Origin: Solobacterium sp. | GTDB lineage: Bacteria; Bacillota_I; Bacilli_A; Erysipelotrichales; Erysipelotrichaceae | Length of the DNA stretch: 64,000 nt | Direction: 5' to 3' | NCBI GenBank assembly: GCA_017512725.1 | Contig: JAFWEW010000044.1 | Coordinates: 1 to 64,000, forward strand | Part shown: piece by piece, positions 40,773 to 47,470 of the stretch | Layout of the letters: each line of letters opens with the position of its first letter | Numbering within the stretch: the first letter of the stretch is position 1 | Notes under the pieces: generated by a model | Database searches by the model: none | The model's input: only the letters and a program-made list of their open reading frames with translations | Told to the model about the DNA's origin: nothing | Translations under genes and position numbers: made by a program

Positions 40773-42074
40773 TCACATATTAATTGCATTCTCATCAAGA
40801 AGGAACTGCTCAATCCCGATGTAAAGAATTCCATTGTCATCCTTCCATGGATTAATCCGATCTCCGACTACAACGATTTTTCGAAATGAATCCGGGACTT
40901 TTACTAAGGAATTAATCTCCTGTGCACGTTTTTCCGGGTCGCCAACGGATAAAGCAGATTGAATGTAGTAGCGCTGATTGCCGCGATTGACTACGAAATC
41001 AATCTCCAATTGTACCCGTGCGCTCTTTCCGTCTTCCTTCTTGTAATTGTACTCAACAACACCGACATCGACATCAAATCCCCGTCTCAGCAAGTCACAG
41101 TAGAGCACATTTTCCATAATATGAGTTTCTTCCTGCTGCCTGAACCCCAGTCTTGCATTCCGTAATCCGACATCCGTGAAATAGTATTTAGCTGGCGTTT
41201 TGATATACTTTTTCCCTTTAACATCATATCGTTCTGCCTTTGACAGCAGGAACGCTTCCAGAAAATAACCAAGATACTTGTCTATCGTTGCGGCTGAGAT
41301 TTTCAAATGCTTCTCACTGTCAAAGGTATTGGAGAGTTTGGTGGGGTTTGTTAAAGATCCAATCCCAGATGCGATGATATTCAGCAGATCTTCAAGTACT
41401 TCCGTATCATTTTGAATCGAATGTCTTTCGACGATGTCCTTCAAATAAGTCAGGGTGAATAAATCTCTAAGATACTGGCTCTTTTGCTCATGTGAAGAGA
41501 GTGACAGTGTGTATGGCATTCCTCCATAGGTGTAGTAATCAACCCATGCGTTATGCTTATCTCCTTGATACGCAGCATAGAATTCCGCATACGAAAGCGG
41601 ATAAACACGAATCTCATCCCCTCGATCCCTGAACTGTGTCAGAATATCCGAGGACAGCATTTTTGAATTACTTCCCGTCACATAAACATCCGCATTTTTG
41701 ATTTTCATGAGGCCGAGAATCACATCGATAAAACCGATTTTGGCCTGTGGGTCATCAACATAGGGATTTTGAATTTCAGACACAAACTGGATTTCATCGA
41801 TCAGAATGTAATATCTTTTATTCTTATCAGTGATTTTCTCCCGGATGTACTTGTCCAGTTCGAAAGGATTTCTGTACTTTGCGTTCGGCAATTCATCCAG
41901 CGCTATACGGATAATCTGTTCCTCTTCAACACCCAGGCTCTGAAGATATTTTGTGAAAAGCTCAAACAGCAGGTATGATTTTCCACAGCGGCGGATACCG
42001 GTTACAATTTTGATTCTCCCGTTATCCATCTTATCGATCAGCTTTTGAAGATACTCTTTTCTCTCCAGTTCCAT
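40773..42074 (-). CDS. AAA ATPase with DUF4143 domain, copy 2
   Basis: A 433-residue member of the same family. Walker A is GIRRCGKS (26-33), Walker B YYILIDEIQF, sensor VYVTGSNSKMLSSDI. The DUF4143 part holds YDVKGKKYIKTPAKYYFTDVGLRNARLGFRQ, then RRGFDVDVGVVEYNY and LEIDFVVNRGNQRYYIQ, the last resembling a nuclease core. It is closer to copy 3 (58.8 kb, also 433 residues) than to copy 1. Start ATG 42074 follows GAGGT. Its promoter sits between two matching palindromes, so tight self- or cross-regulation is likely (inference). Confidence 0.87.
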   Translation of the reverse strand: MELERKEYLQKLIDKMDNGRIKIVTGIRRCGKSYLLFELFTKYLQSLGVEEEQIIRIALDELPNAKYRNPFELDKYIREKITDKNKRYYILIDEIQFVSEIQNPYVDDPQAKIGFIDVILGLMKIKNADVYVTGSNSKMLSSDILTQFRDRGDEIRVYPLSYAEFYAAYQGDKHNAWVDYYTYGGMPYTLSLSSHEQKSQYLRDLFTLTYLKDIVERHSIQNDTEVLEDLLNIIASGIGSLTNPTKLSNTFDSEKHLKISAATIDKYLGYFLEAFLLSKAERYDVKGKKYIKTPAKYYFTDVGLRNARLGFRQQEETHIMENVLYCDLLRRGFDVDVGVVEYNYKKEDGKSARVQLEIDFVVNRGNQRYYIQSALSVGDPEKRAQEINSLVKVPDSFRKIVVVGDRINPWKDDNGILYIGIEQFLLDENAINM

Positions 42075-42096
42075 ATTTCATACCTCGAATCAAAAA

Positions 42097-42110
42097 TGCG
42101 TAAATACGCA
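42097..42110. promoter_or_regulatory. Operator 1: TGCGTAAATACGCA palindrome
   Basis: A 14-bp dyad with a two-base centre, flanked by AAAA/TTTT that extend the symmetry. It lies just downstream of the predicted transcription start of DUF4143 copy 2, about +11 to +24. Confidence 0.6.
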
Positions 42111-42126
42111 ATTTTGTAACGAGTTA

Positions 42127-42155
42127 ATTATATCGTGCCTTTTTCGTAACGGCAA
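42127..42155 (-). promoter_or_regulatory. Promoter of DUF4143 copy 2
   Basis: On the minus strand: -35 TTGCCG (42150-42155), 17-bp spacer, -10 TATAAT (42127-42132). It lies between two identical palindrome cores. Confidence 0.6.
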
Positions 42156-42166
42156 ATAATACTCGA

Positions 42167-42196
42167 AATATTTTTGCGTATTTACGCAAAAATATT
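42167..42196. promoter_or_regulatory. Operator 2: perfect 30-bp palindrome
   Basis: Arms AATATTTTTGCGTA (42167-42180) and TACGCAAAAATATT (42183-42196) around TT. The inner 14 bp are the reverse complement of operator 1. The centres are 78 bp apart, on either side of the promoter. Confidence 0.65.
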
Positions 42197-42535
42197 AAAA
42201 TTATATTCCGTTATATAAAAAAACAGTCTTATGTGCATATCCTTTTTGAGTAAGTACCAATCTGATGATATCGAAGGTAAGCGAACAATGAATTTATAGT
42301 TACTGCCAGCAGACCGACTTGACGGTACCAGACAATGCGATTCGACGGTTCCACTTCGCCGATACATCCGCAAGGAATTGAACAATCGGCTTTGGGCAGG
42401 AATTGCTGAAAATGTCAGACGTTATTTACAACAGTAAAAATGACTTAAAACACAAATTGAGTTAAAAAACAAAATATAGTTATGAATTAGATTGGAAGGC
42501 TCCCATTTCTTAAAAACTTTCTAATGATGGTAATT
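42197..42535. other. Gene-free stretch between DUF4143 copy 2 and the fic gene
   Basis: No reading frame with coding character and no clear hairpins. The sequence is AT-rich at both ends. Confidence 0.4.
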
Positions 42536-43597
42536 TCAAAGTGTACCGTTCTTTTTATCAGATCGATAATACGTGGTACTTTTGCCGATGCCTTCTCTTA
42601 TCAGCTCACCGGATTCAGTCATCTTACGTAATGCACCTTCTATAGAGCTGATGCTGAGGGAAGGGCAGAGCTTTCGGATATCCTGTTTGGTAAACTTTCC
42701 CGTCAGTGTCTGTGCTGCCATCTGTACGGTTTCCAGTGCAGAATGCTTGTCTTCTACCAGGGAGAAGCGTTCTTCAAAATCTTTACAGACCGAAGAAAGG
42801 ATATTCAGATGATATTTGATGAATGGAATTGGATTATCGGTACCTTCATGCCATCCGGTCATGGATTCAAACAGTACATCCCGGCACAGTTCCGGGTTTT
42901 CTGCGATTTTGGCTTCCAGTGAAATATACTTGCCGGCAAGAAAACCATTCTTGTACAGCAGCAGCGATAACAGCAGCCTGCTCATCCGGCTGTTGCCTTC
43001 ATTGAACGGATTGATACAAAGAAAATCACGAATGAATACCGTAATCGCAAGCAGGGGGTCAACCTCTTTATGGTCGATTACCCGGTTGTATTCGGAACAG
43101 ATCTGTTCCAGCATTACCGGTGCTTCTAAAGGAGAAGCGGTTGTGAAGTATGCAGAATCCTTCCCGGACTGGTTCGTATCGATATAGGTCTGAATACTTT
43201 TGATTTTACCGGCCTGAGAATCATTGGTATGACTGAAGAGTATTCTATGCAGCAGCATAATATAATTCGGTACGATTGGCATCGCATCATAGCTTTCATA
43301 TATTATTTCAAGCGCATCCCGGTACCCGGAGATCAGTTCTTCATTCCGGTTCCTTGGTATCGCATTGTCTGCGACCAGCTGCTTGATGCGGTTATTTGAT
43401 GCACGGATACCTTCCAGTGCATTGGAGGCCTGGGTGCTCTGGATCCTGGCAATATCGGTCAGCTTTTCCAGTTCCTGTGACTTCTGTTTCAAAAAGATCT
43501 CCTGCCTGCCGGTTGTCTTATAAATCGCAGAAAACAGCTCCAGCATCTCGGTATCCCATGTCCGGTCATTAATCAATGAGTAGTTGAATTCCCGCAT
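42536..43597 (-). CDS. Fic-domain protein with altered motif (Asn for His)
   Basis: A 353-residue class II-type Fic protein. An N-terminal inhibitory helix keeps the S/T-x-x-x-E-G/N form in SNALEG (Ser58, Glu62, Gly63). The Fic core motif, normally HPFxxGNGRxxR, reads NPFNEGNSRMSR (196-207): the catalytic His is Asn (codon AAT) and a Gly is Ser (AGC), each one base from the usual codon. A winged-helix domain ends the protein (TGKFTKQDIRKLCPSLSISSI). AGGAGG five bases before ATG 43597 sets the start. Fic enzymes normally transfer AMP to proteins; this one should be inactive or altered. A DNA-binding regulatory role remains possible. Confidence 0.85.
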   Translation of the reverse strand: MREFNYSLINDRTWDTEMLELFSAIYKTTGRQEIFLKQKSQELEKLTDIARIQSTQASNALEGIRASNNRIKQLVADNAIPRNRNEELISGYRDALEIIYESYDAMPIVPNYIMLLHRILFSHTNDSQAGKIKSIQTYIDTNQSGKDSAYFTTASPLEAPVMLEQICSEYNRVIDHKEVDPLLAITVFIRDFLCINPFNEGNSRMSRLLLSLLLYKNGFLAGKYISLEAKIAENPELCRDVLFESMTGWHEGTDNPIPFIKYHLNILSSVCKDFEERFSLVEDKHSALETVQMAAQTLTGKFTKQDIRKLCPSLSISSIEGALRKMTESGELIREGIGKSTTYYRSDKKNGTL

Positions 43598-43629
43598 CGC
43601 ATCCTCCTGAAAATGCAAAAACGATTATG

Positions 43630-43662
43630 TTTCCCTTAATCTAAGTATAGTATTAAGGGAAA
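43630..43662. promoter_or_regulatory. Palindromic operator over the fic promoter
   Basis: Perfect 11-bp arms TTTCCCTTAAT (43630-43640) and ATTAAGGGAAA (43652-43662) with an 11-bp spacer that contains the -10 of the fic gene. Confidence 0.6.
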
Positions 43663-43672
43663 AGTTTCACAA
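43644..43672 (-). promoter_or_regulatory. Promoter of the fic gene
   Basis: Minus strand: -35 TTGTGA (43667-43672), 17-bp spacer, -10 TATACT (43644-43649), inside the 43630-43662 inverted repeat. Confidence 0.55.
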
Positions 43673-43764
43673 TCCCAAGAATAATCAGATCCGGAAGAAT
43701 TGTTTTCCCGGTCCTGTCATATCGAATGAAACAAACTGGAACCTGTTTGCATTTTCTTTTCAAT

Positions 43765-43785
43765 ATACCTTGACAGGTAAGGTAT
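43765..43785. promoter_or_regulatory. Likely PadR operator
   Basis: Perfect 7-bp arms ATACCTT (43765-43771) and AAGGTAT (43779-43785) around a 7-bp spacer. It covers the -35 of the operon that encodes PadR, a usual layout for self-repression. Confidence 0.55.
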
Positions 43786-43798
43786 CTAGAACTATGTT
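43770..43798 (+). promoter_or_regulatory. Promoter of the small ORF-padR-DUF4097 operon
   Basis: -35 TTGACA (43770-43775), 17-bp spacer, -10 TATGTT (43793-43798). Confidence 0.65.
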
Positions 43799-43823
43799 AT
43801 AGATGAACAGAGAGGTGAATGAC

Positions 43824-43976
43824 ATGGAAAACAAAGTGATCAAGAACACTAAGACAAATAAAACCACAGCAGCACCAGCAGGCTTTAACCAGAAGGAGTT
43901 CAATGCCAATAAAGACTTCTTCTCCTGCTGCTACAGCGGAATTCAGTTCTACTATCCGACACAGAGCACCCGGTAA
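43824..43976 (+). CDS. Small 50-aa protein upstream of padR
   Basis: A 50-codon gene with its own promoter and ribosome site (AGAGGTGA at 43810-43817). It begins MENKVIKNTKTNKTTAAP and ends FFSCCYSGIQFYYPTQSTR, with a Cys-Cys pair and an aromatic tail. No family is recognised, and there is no signal peptide or membrane segment. It is the first gene of the operon, five bases before padR. That position suggests a small partner or regulated product of the PadR unit, but its function is unknown. Confidence 0.6.
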   Translation: MENKVIKNTKTNKTTAAPAGFNQKEFNANKDFFSCCYSGIQFYYPTQSTR

Positions 43977-43981
43977 GTATC

Positions 43982-44320
43982 ATGGCTGGCATTGCATCTG
44001 ACATGATACGGGGAAACACCGATACGATTTTATTGCGGTTTCTCTGTGAAAAAGACAGTTACGGCTATGAGATCAACAAACAGATCCTGAAGCTGACGGA
44101 TGATCAGTATGGCCTGAATGAAGCAACCCTCTATACCGCATTCAAGCGGCTGGAGAAGAACGGCTATATCACTTCTTACTGGGGTGATGAAAACAGCGGT
44201 GCACGGCGCCGCTATTATACGGTTACCGACGCAGGCAGAAAGGCATATCAGGAAAGCTGCCGGGAATTTCATAATGCAAGAGTATTGCTGGAAAGGCTGA
44301 TTGGAGATGGAACGGATTAA
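43982..44320 (+). CDS. PadR-family transcriptional regulator
   Basis: A 112-residue PadR winged-helix protein of the short type. The DNA-binding part reads LLRFLCEKDSYGYEINKQI, then LNEATLYTAFKRLEKNGYITSYW and GARRRYYTVTDAGRKAYQE. PadR proteins repress membrane-stress, efflux or acid genes, often their own operon. An inverted repeat over the operon's -35 is the likely site. The following DUF1700/DUF4097 gene overlaps it by 14 bp, a very common padR-DUF1700-DUF4097 order in Firmicutes. The ribosome site is weak, so translation is probably coupled to the small upstream gene. Confidence 0.88.
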   Translation: MAGIASDMIRGNTDTILLRFLCEKDSYGYEINKQILKLTDDQYGLNEATLYTAFKRLEKNGYITSYWGDENSGARRRYYTVTDAGRKAYQESCREFHNARVLLERLIGDGTD

Positions 44321-45326
44321 GGCAAAACTGGATCAGTGCTTCGATGAGTACGTAATGAATGAAGAACTGGAAAACCTGAAGGAAGAAGTTCTTGCGAATA
44401 TGACCGATCATTATGCAGATCTGATCTCTCAGGGAGAGTCAAATGAAGCGGCAGAACAGATCGTACTGGAATCCATGGGGGATATCCGTGCACTGCTTAG
44501 AGAGATCGGGGCAGTAAGGAAAACTGAAGCCGCATACCGGTTCGATCCGTTTGGTTCCGATACCATACGCGGGTTTACCGATACTGTAAACTCCCTGTTT
44601 ACCAATCTGTTTCAGGGACGGGAAGAAAACGGTACCCGGGAAGAGGTATATGCCAATATCGAGAAAATCGATATCACCGGTATGAGCATGGATATTCATA
44701 TCAGCCCGTCACAGGATGAAATGGTATATGTACGGGCAGAGGGGAATCTGGACCAGATCATGATGGAGGTAACAGGAGATACCCTGGTAATCAAAGAACT
44801 GCGCAGCGGCAGGATCTTCCAGAATGGAATGGATGTGTTCCTGCAGGTGCCGGAACATCTGCATTCTGCAGATATTCAGGTACTGTCAGGGGATCTTACG
44901 GCAGAGATGGTGAACCTGGAATCCATCCGGTTCCAGAGTACCAGCGGGGATCTTGAGATCCGTCAGGGCTCAGTAAAAGATCTGGCGGTAAAGACAGCCA
45001 GCGGAGACGCATATATCCGTCTGAAGGAGATCCATCGCTTCTATGGAGAACTGGCAAGCGGAGACGTGGATATCCGGTGTGAAAACGCAGGGAGTCTTGC
45101 CTGTGCATGTCAGAGCGGAGATATCGATGCAGAGATTGAAGAATCGTTTGATTCCATTCAGTTCAAGACGGTCAGCGGTGATGTATCGCTGAAGATGAAA
45201 CATCCCGAGAAGATCCGCACCGAACTGCGGTCCATGTCCGGTTCGATCGATTCCAATGTTCCATCCTTCGAAGAAGGAAACGAAGTCAGTATCCAGACAA
45301 TCAGCGGCGATATCCGCGTTCGATAA
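44307..45326 (+). CDS. DUF1700/DUF4097 protein
   Basis: A 339-residue protein with an N-terminal DUF1700-like helical domain (about 1-75, ERIKAKLDQCFDEYVMNEELE) and a C-terminal DUF4097 beta-solenoid (about 105-339) with repeating SGDxxI motifs: LSGDLTAEMV, TSGDLEIRQG, ASGDAYIRL, ASGDVDIRC, QSGDIDAEI, VSGDVSLKM, MSGSIDSNV, ISGDIRVR. There is no membrane segment, so it should be cytosolic or act at the membrane face. DUF4097 proteins are often paired with PadR repressors and thought to sense envelope state (family context). ATG 44307 is preferred over a TTG at 44301. Confidence 0.85.
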   Translation: MERIKAKLDQCFDEYVMNEELENLKEEVLANMTDHYADLISQGESNEAAEQIVLESMGDIRALLREIGAVRKTEAAYRFDPFGSDTIRGFTDTVNSLFTNLFQGREENGTREEVYANIEKIDITGMSMDIHISPSQDEMVYVRAEGNLDQIMMEVTGDTLVIKELRSGRIFQNGMDVFLQVPEHLHSADIQVLSGDLTAEMVNLESIRFQSTSGDLEIRQGSVKDLAVKTASGDAYIRLKEIHRFYGELASGDVDIRCENAGSLACACQSGDIDAEIEESFDSIQFKTVSGDVSLKMKHPEKIRTELRSMSGSIDSNVPSFEEGNEVSIQTISGDIRVR

Positions 45327-45332
45327 GATTGA

Positions 45333-45366
45333 AAAAACCACAGGGCAGAGTGCCCTGTGATTTTTA
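45333..45366. terminator. Bidirectional terminator
   Basis: Stem CACAGGGCA / TGCCCTGTG with loop GAG, flanked by A6 and T5. It ends both the DUF4097 operon and the convergent pyrophosphatase gene. Confidence 0.8.
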
Positions 45367-46491
45367 CTCATGTGGATGTGCTGAAATATAATCCGTTAAT
45401 CCCGGCACAAACTTTGTCTTTCTTCCTAAACCAGTACGATAGATGTAAGATGTTCCATCATATTCGTCATAGTTCGGGAAAGCATCTTCCATCATCTGTT
45501 TTGATGCGTCATTCAGAGGAACAATATAATCAATCTTTACCCCATCCTCACGAATACCGACGCTTGCGAAAAGGAGATCTACATCTTTCTGTGCGCAGGC
45601 TTCTTCTGCAATATTCTTCATCCTTGAACTGAGATCTTTTGATATTTCCTCATTCAGAGAGTTGATCTGTCCGATACCAAAGGTTACAGTGCCTACCTCA
45701 TATTCCTTGTAGTCAGAGAACAGGATATCCAGATCACTCATACCTTCATAGGAAAAGCTCTTTTCATGTAGTACCTGAAACAATGCTTCGGTATCGGATA
45801 CACCAGCGATCTCTGCAAGAGCAGGTATCGCTTTGCGGTCTGCATCGGTCGTTGAGGTAACGGTCAGATTAGAAGTATCCGAAAGGATTGCAGAAAGCAG
45901 TATGTAGGCAGTCTGCTGATCGATTTCAAGCCCGTAATTCAAATAATCCAGCCAGACGATCGTTGCGGTAGCACCAATTGGTCTTGCCTGATAGACAACC
46001 TGATGACCGGTGTTCAGCGTACCGACACCATGATGATCCAGAACGCCGATTACATGAGCATCTACCATGTCATTGGCAGCCTGGATATATTCACTGTGGT
46101 CGACCATAAATACCGTCTCTCCGGCAGCACTTTCCAGTATCTCCGGCATTTCCACGCCAGCCTGTTCCAGAATATAAGCGGTCTCATTGTTTACTTTTTC
46201 CGTAATATTCGGTACCGCATCATATCCCAACATGTTCAGCAGTCTTGCATAGGCTATGGCTGAACATACCGTATCTGAATCCGGGCTCTTATGTCCGATT
46301 ACATGAATCGTTCCCTGCGGGCTCATATGCATGACCGATTCCCGGTTCAGTGCCTGCAGTTCTTCCATTACCGATGCAGTGTCTTCTGCTGGTTTCTTAA
46401 CACCTGCGTTTCCGGTAAAGTAACCCAGTACTGCGGCAATACAGAAGGTGATTATCAGTAACGGTAAATACTTGGTTTTGTTTTCTGTCAT
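45364..46491 (-). CDS. ppaC: Membrane-anchored family II (DHH) inorganic pyrophosphatase
   Basis: A 375-residue manganese-type family II pyrophosphatase with all metal motifs: GHKSPDSDT (His67, Asp71, Asp73), VDHSE (Asp132), LDHHGVG (Asp153, His154, His155) and the C-terminal phosphate site GRKTKFVPGL. Unusually, the enzyme domain starts near residue 60, after a hydrophobic segment YLPLLIITFCIAAVLGYF (8-25) and a linker. Normal PpaC is cytosolic and about 310 residues long. The segment should act as a membrane anchor or signal, placing the enzyme outside the membrane if exported. It may scavenge pyrophosphate at the surface (inference). It is downstream of the macro-domain gene. Confidence 0.85.
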   Translation of the reverse strand: MTENKTKYLPLLIITFCIAAVLGYFTGNAGVKKPAEDTASVMEELQALNRESVMHMSPQGTIHVIGHKSPDSDTVCSAIAYARLLNMLGYDAVPNITEKVNNETAYILEQAGVEMPEILESAAGETVFMVDHSEYIQAANDMVDAHVIGVLDHHGVGTLNTGHQVVYQARPIGATATIVWLDYLNYGLEIDQQTAYILLSAILSDTSNLTVTSTTDADRKAIPALAEIAGVSDTEALFQVLHEKSFSYEGMSDLDILFSDYKEYEVGTVTFGIGQINSLNEEISKDLSSRMKNIAEEACAQKDVDLLFASVGIREDGVKIDYIVPLNDASKQMMEDAFPNYDEYDGTSYIYRTGLGRKTKFVPGLTDYISAHPHE

Positions 46492-46524
46492 AACGGTTAT
46501 CTTCCTTTCGTTAAATCGATGTTC

Positions 46525-47052
46525 TTATGCCGGAATGTCTTCCAGTGCGCAATCATAGGCGTTCTTTGTATGCTGGTCAAACAGTACCCACATAATAAGA
46601 TCAAACGCATCCGGATGTTCACTGACATAGTTCCTTACAGCGGATACAGCGGCTTTCGCGGCTTCATCTACCGGATAAGAATATACTCCGGTTGAAACAG
46701 AAGGGAACGCGATACTGCGTATCCCGTTTTTTTCTGCCGTCTCCAGGGATCGGGTATAGCAGCTCTTAAGTAGATTCTCTTCGTTATGGTTGCCGCCGCT
46801 GTAGATCGGCCCGACTGTATGAATTACATACTTACAGGGGAGGTTATATGCCCCGGTGATCTTTGCGTCACCGGTATCACATCCGTGCAATGTTCTGCAT
46901 TCTTCCAGAAGCTGCGGTCCGGCTGCACGGTGTATTGCGCCGTCCACTCCGCCGCCTCCCAAAAGGCTACGGTTCGCGGCATTGACGATCGCTTCGACTT
47001 CTTTCACCTTTGTAATATCGCCAAGAATGGTTTTGATTATCGTATTGCTCAT
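46525..47052 (-). CDS. Macro-domain protein, O-acetyl-ADP-ribose deacetylase-like
   Basis: A 175-residue MacroD/YmdB-type protein. Family motifs are clear: [31 protein letters not shown], then [10 protein letters not shown] and [14 protein letters not shown]. The domain binds ADP-ribose and hydrolyses O-acetyl-ADP-ribose or mono-ADP-ribosylated proteins. The size is normal and there is no extra domain. It precedes the pyrophosphatase by 33 bp and probably shares its transcript. Both products deal with pyrophosphate- or diphosphate-containing molecules, but a joint pathway is only a guess. Confidence 0.88.
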   Translation of the reverse strand: MSNTIIKTILGDITKVKEVEAIVNAANRSLLGGGGVDGAIHRAAGPQLLEECRTLHGCDTGDAKITGAYNLPCKYVIHTVGPIYSGGNHNEENLLKSCYTRSLETAEKNGIRSIAFPSVSTGVYSYPVDEAAKAAVSAVRNYVSEHPDAFDLIMWVLFDQHTKNAYDCALEDIPA

Positions 47053-47250
47053 AGGATTTCTGCTCCATAACTGTATCGCCGGGTTCTTACAAAGGCGATA
47101 ACAGGATCTTCAAGTATTAATTTACTACATGTCAGCTTTCCGGCTGTAATAAAACGATATTCCATAGATAGGGGAATAGATCCTGTGACTTTGTATACCA
47201 TGCAGGAAGGCAAATGGTAGGACCTATATATAAATATTTAATATTACATA
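47053..47250. other. Spacer before the riboswitch
   Basis: No gene is seen. AT-rich near 47220-47250, upstream of the promoter at 47251. Confidence 0.4.
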
Positions 47251-47280
47251 TTGTCAGATATGTTCCGAGTGGAATAGACT
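47251..47280 (+). promoter_or_regulatory. Promoter of the riboswitch-controlled adhesin
   Basis: -35 TTGTCA (47251-47256), 18-bp spacer, -10 TAGACT (47275-47280). The transcript would start near 47287, about 35 bases before the aptamer. Confidence 0.5.
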
Positions 47281-47320
47281 AAAAGATGCGAAAGGCAAAG
47301 TGGTTTTTTCTTTGCCGAAA

Positions 47321-47393
47321 TAATGATTTAGCAAAGCAGGTGAAAGCCTGTGACGCAAAGCTAAAGGGACCGGAAAGTCAGCCAGCTGCAAGT
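47321..47393 (+). ncRNA. c-di-GMP-I (GEMM-I) riboswitch aptamer
   Basis: The leader shows the conserved GEMM-I pieces in order: AGCAAAGC at the junction, a P2 stem AGGT/GCCT closed by a GAAA tetraloop (47338-47349), GACGCAAAGCTAAAGGG, and AGCCAGCTGC as the 3' strand of P3/P1. These match the class I cyclic-di-GMP aptamer consensus. It lies in the leader of the 1623-residue surface protein, and an intrinsic terminator follows. This implies c-di-GMP control of transcription read-through. The direction (ON or OFF) cannot be fixed by eye. Confidence 0.88.
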
Positions 47394-47407
47394 ATATAAC
47401 ACCAGTA

Positions 47408-47451
47408 AAAGGCGCACTTTCTGTATCCATATAGAGAAGTGCGTCTTTTTG
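47408..47451 (+). terminator. Expression-platform terminator of the riboswitch
   Basis: Stem AAAGGCGCACTT (47408-47419) and AAGTGCGTCTTT (47437-47448), then TT. It lies between the aptamer and the ribosome site AGAAGGAGAG. Confidence 0.75.
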
Positions 47452-47470
47452 TGAGAAGGAGAGACATGTT

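Noticed and set aside
42182-42385. A 67-codon minus-strand frame between DUF4143 copy 2 and fic
   Set aside because: No ribosome site, overlaps the operator palindrome, and no coding character.
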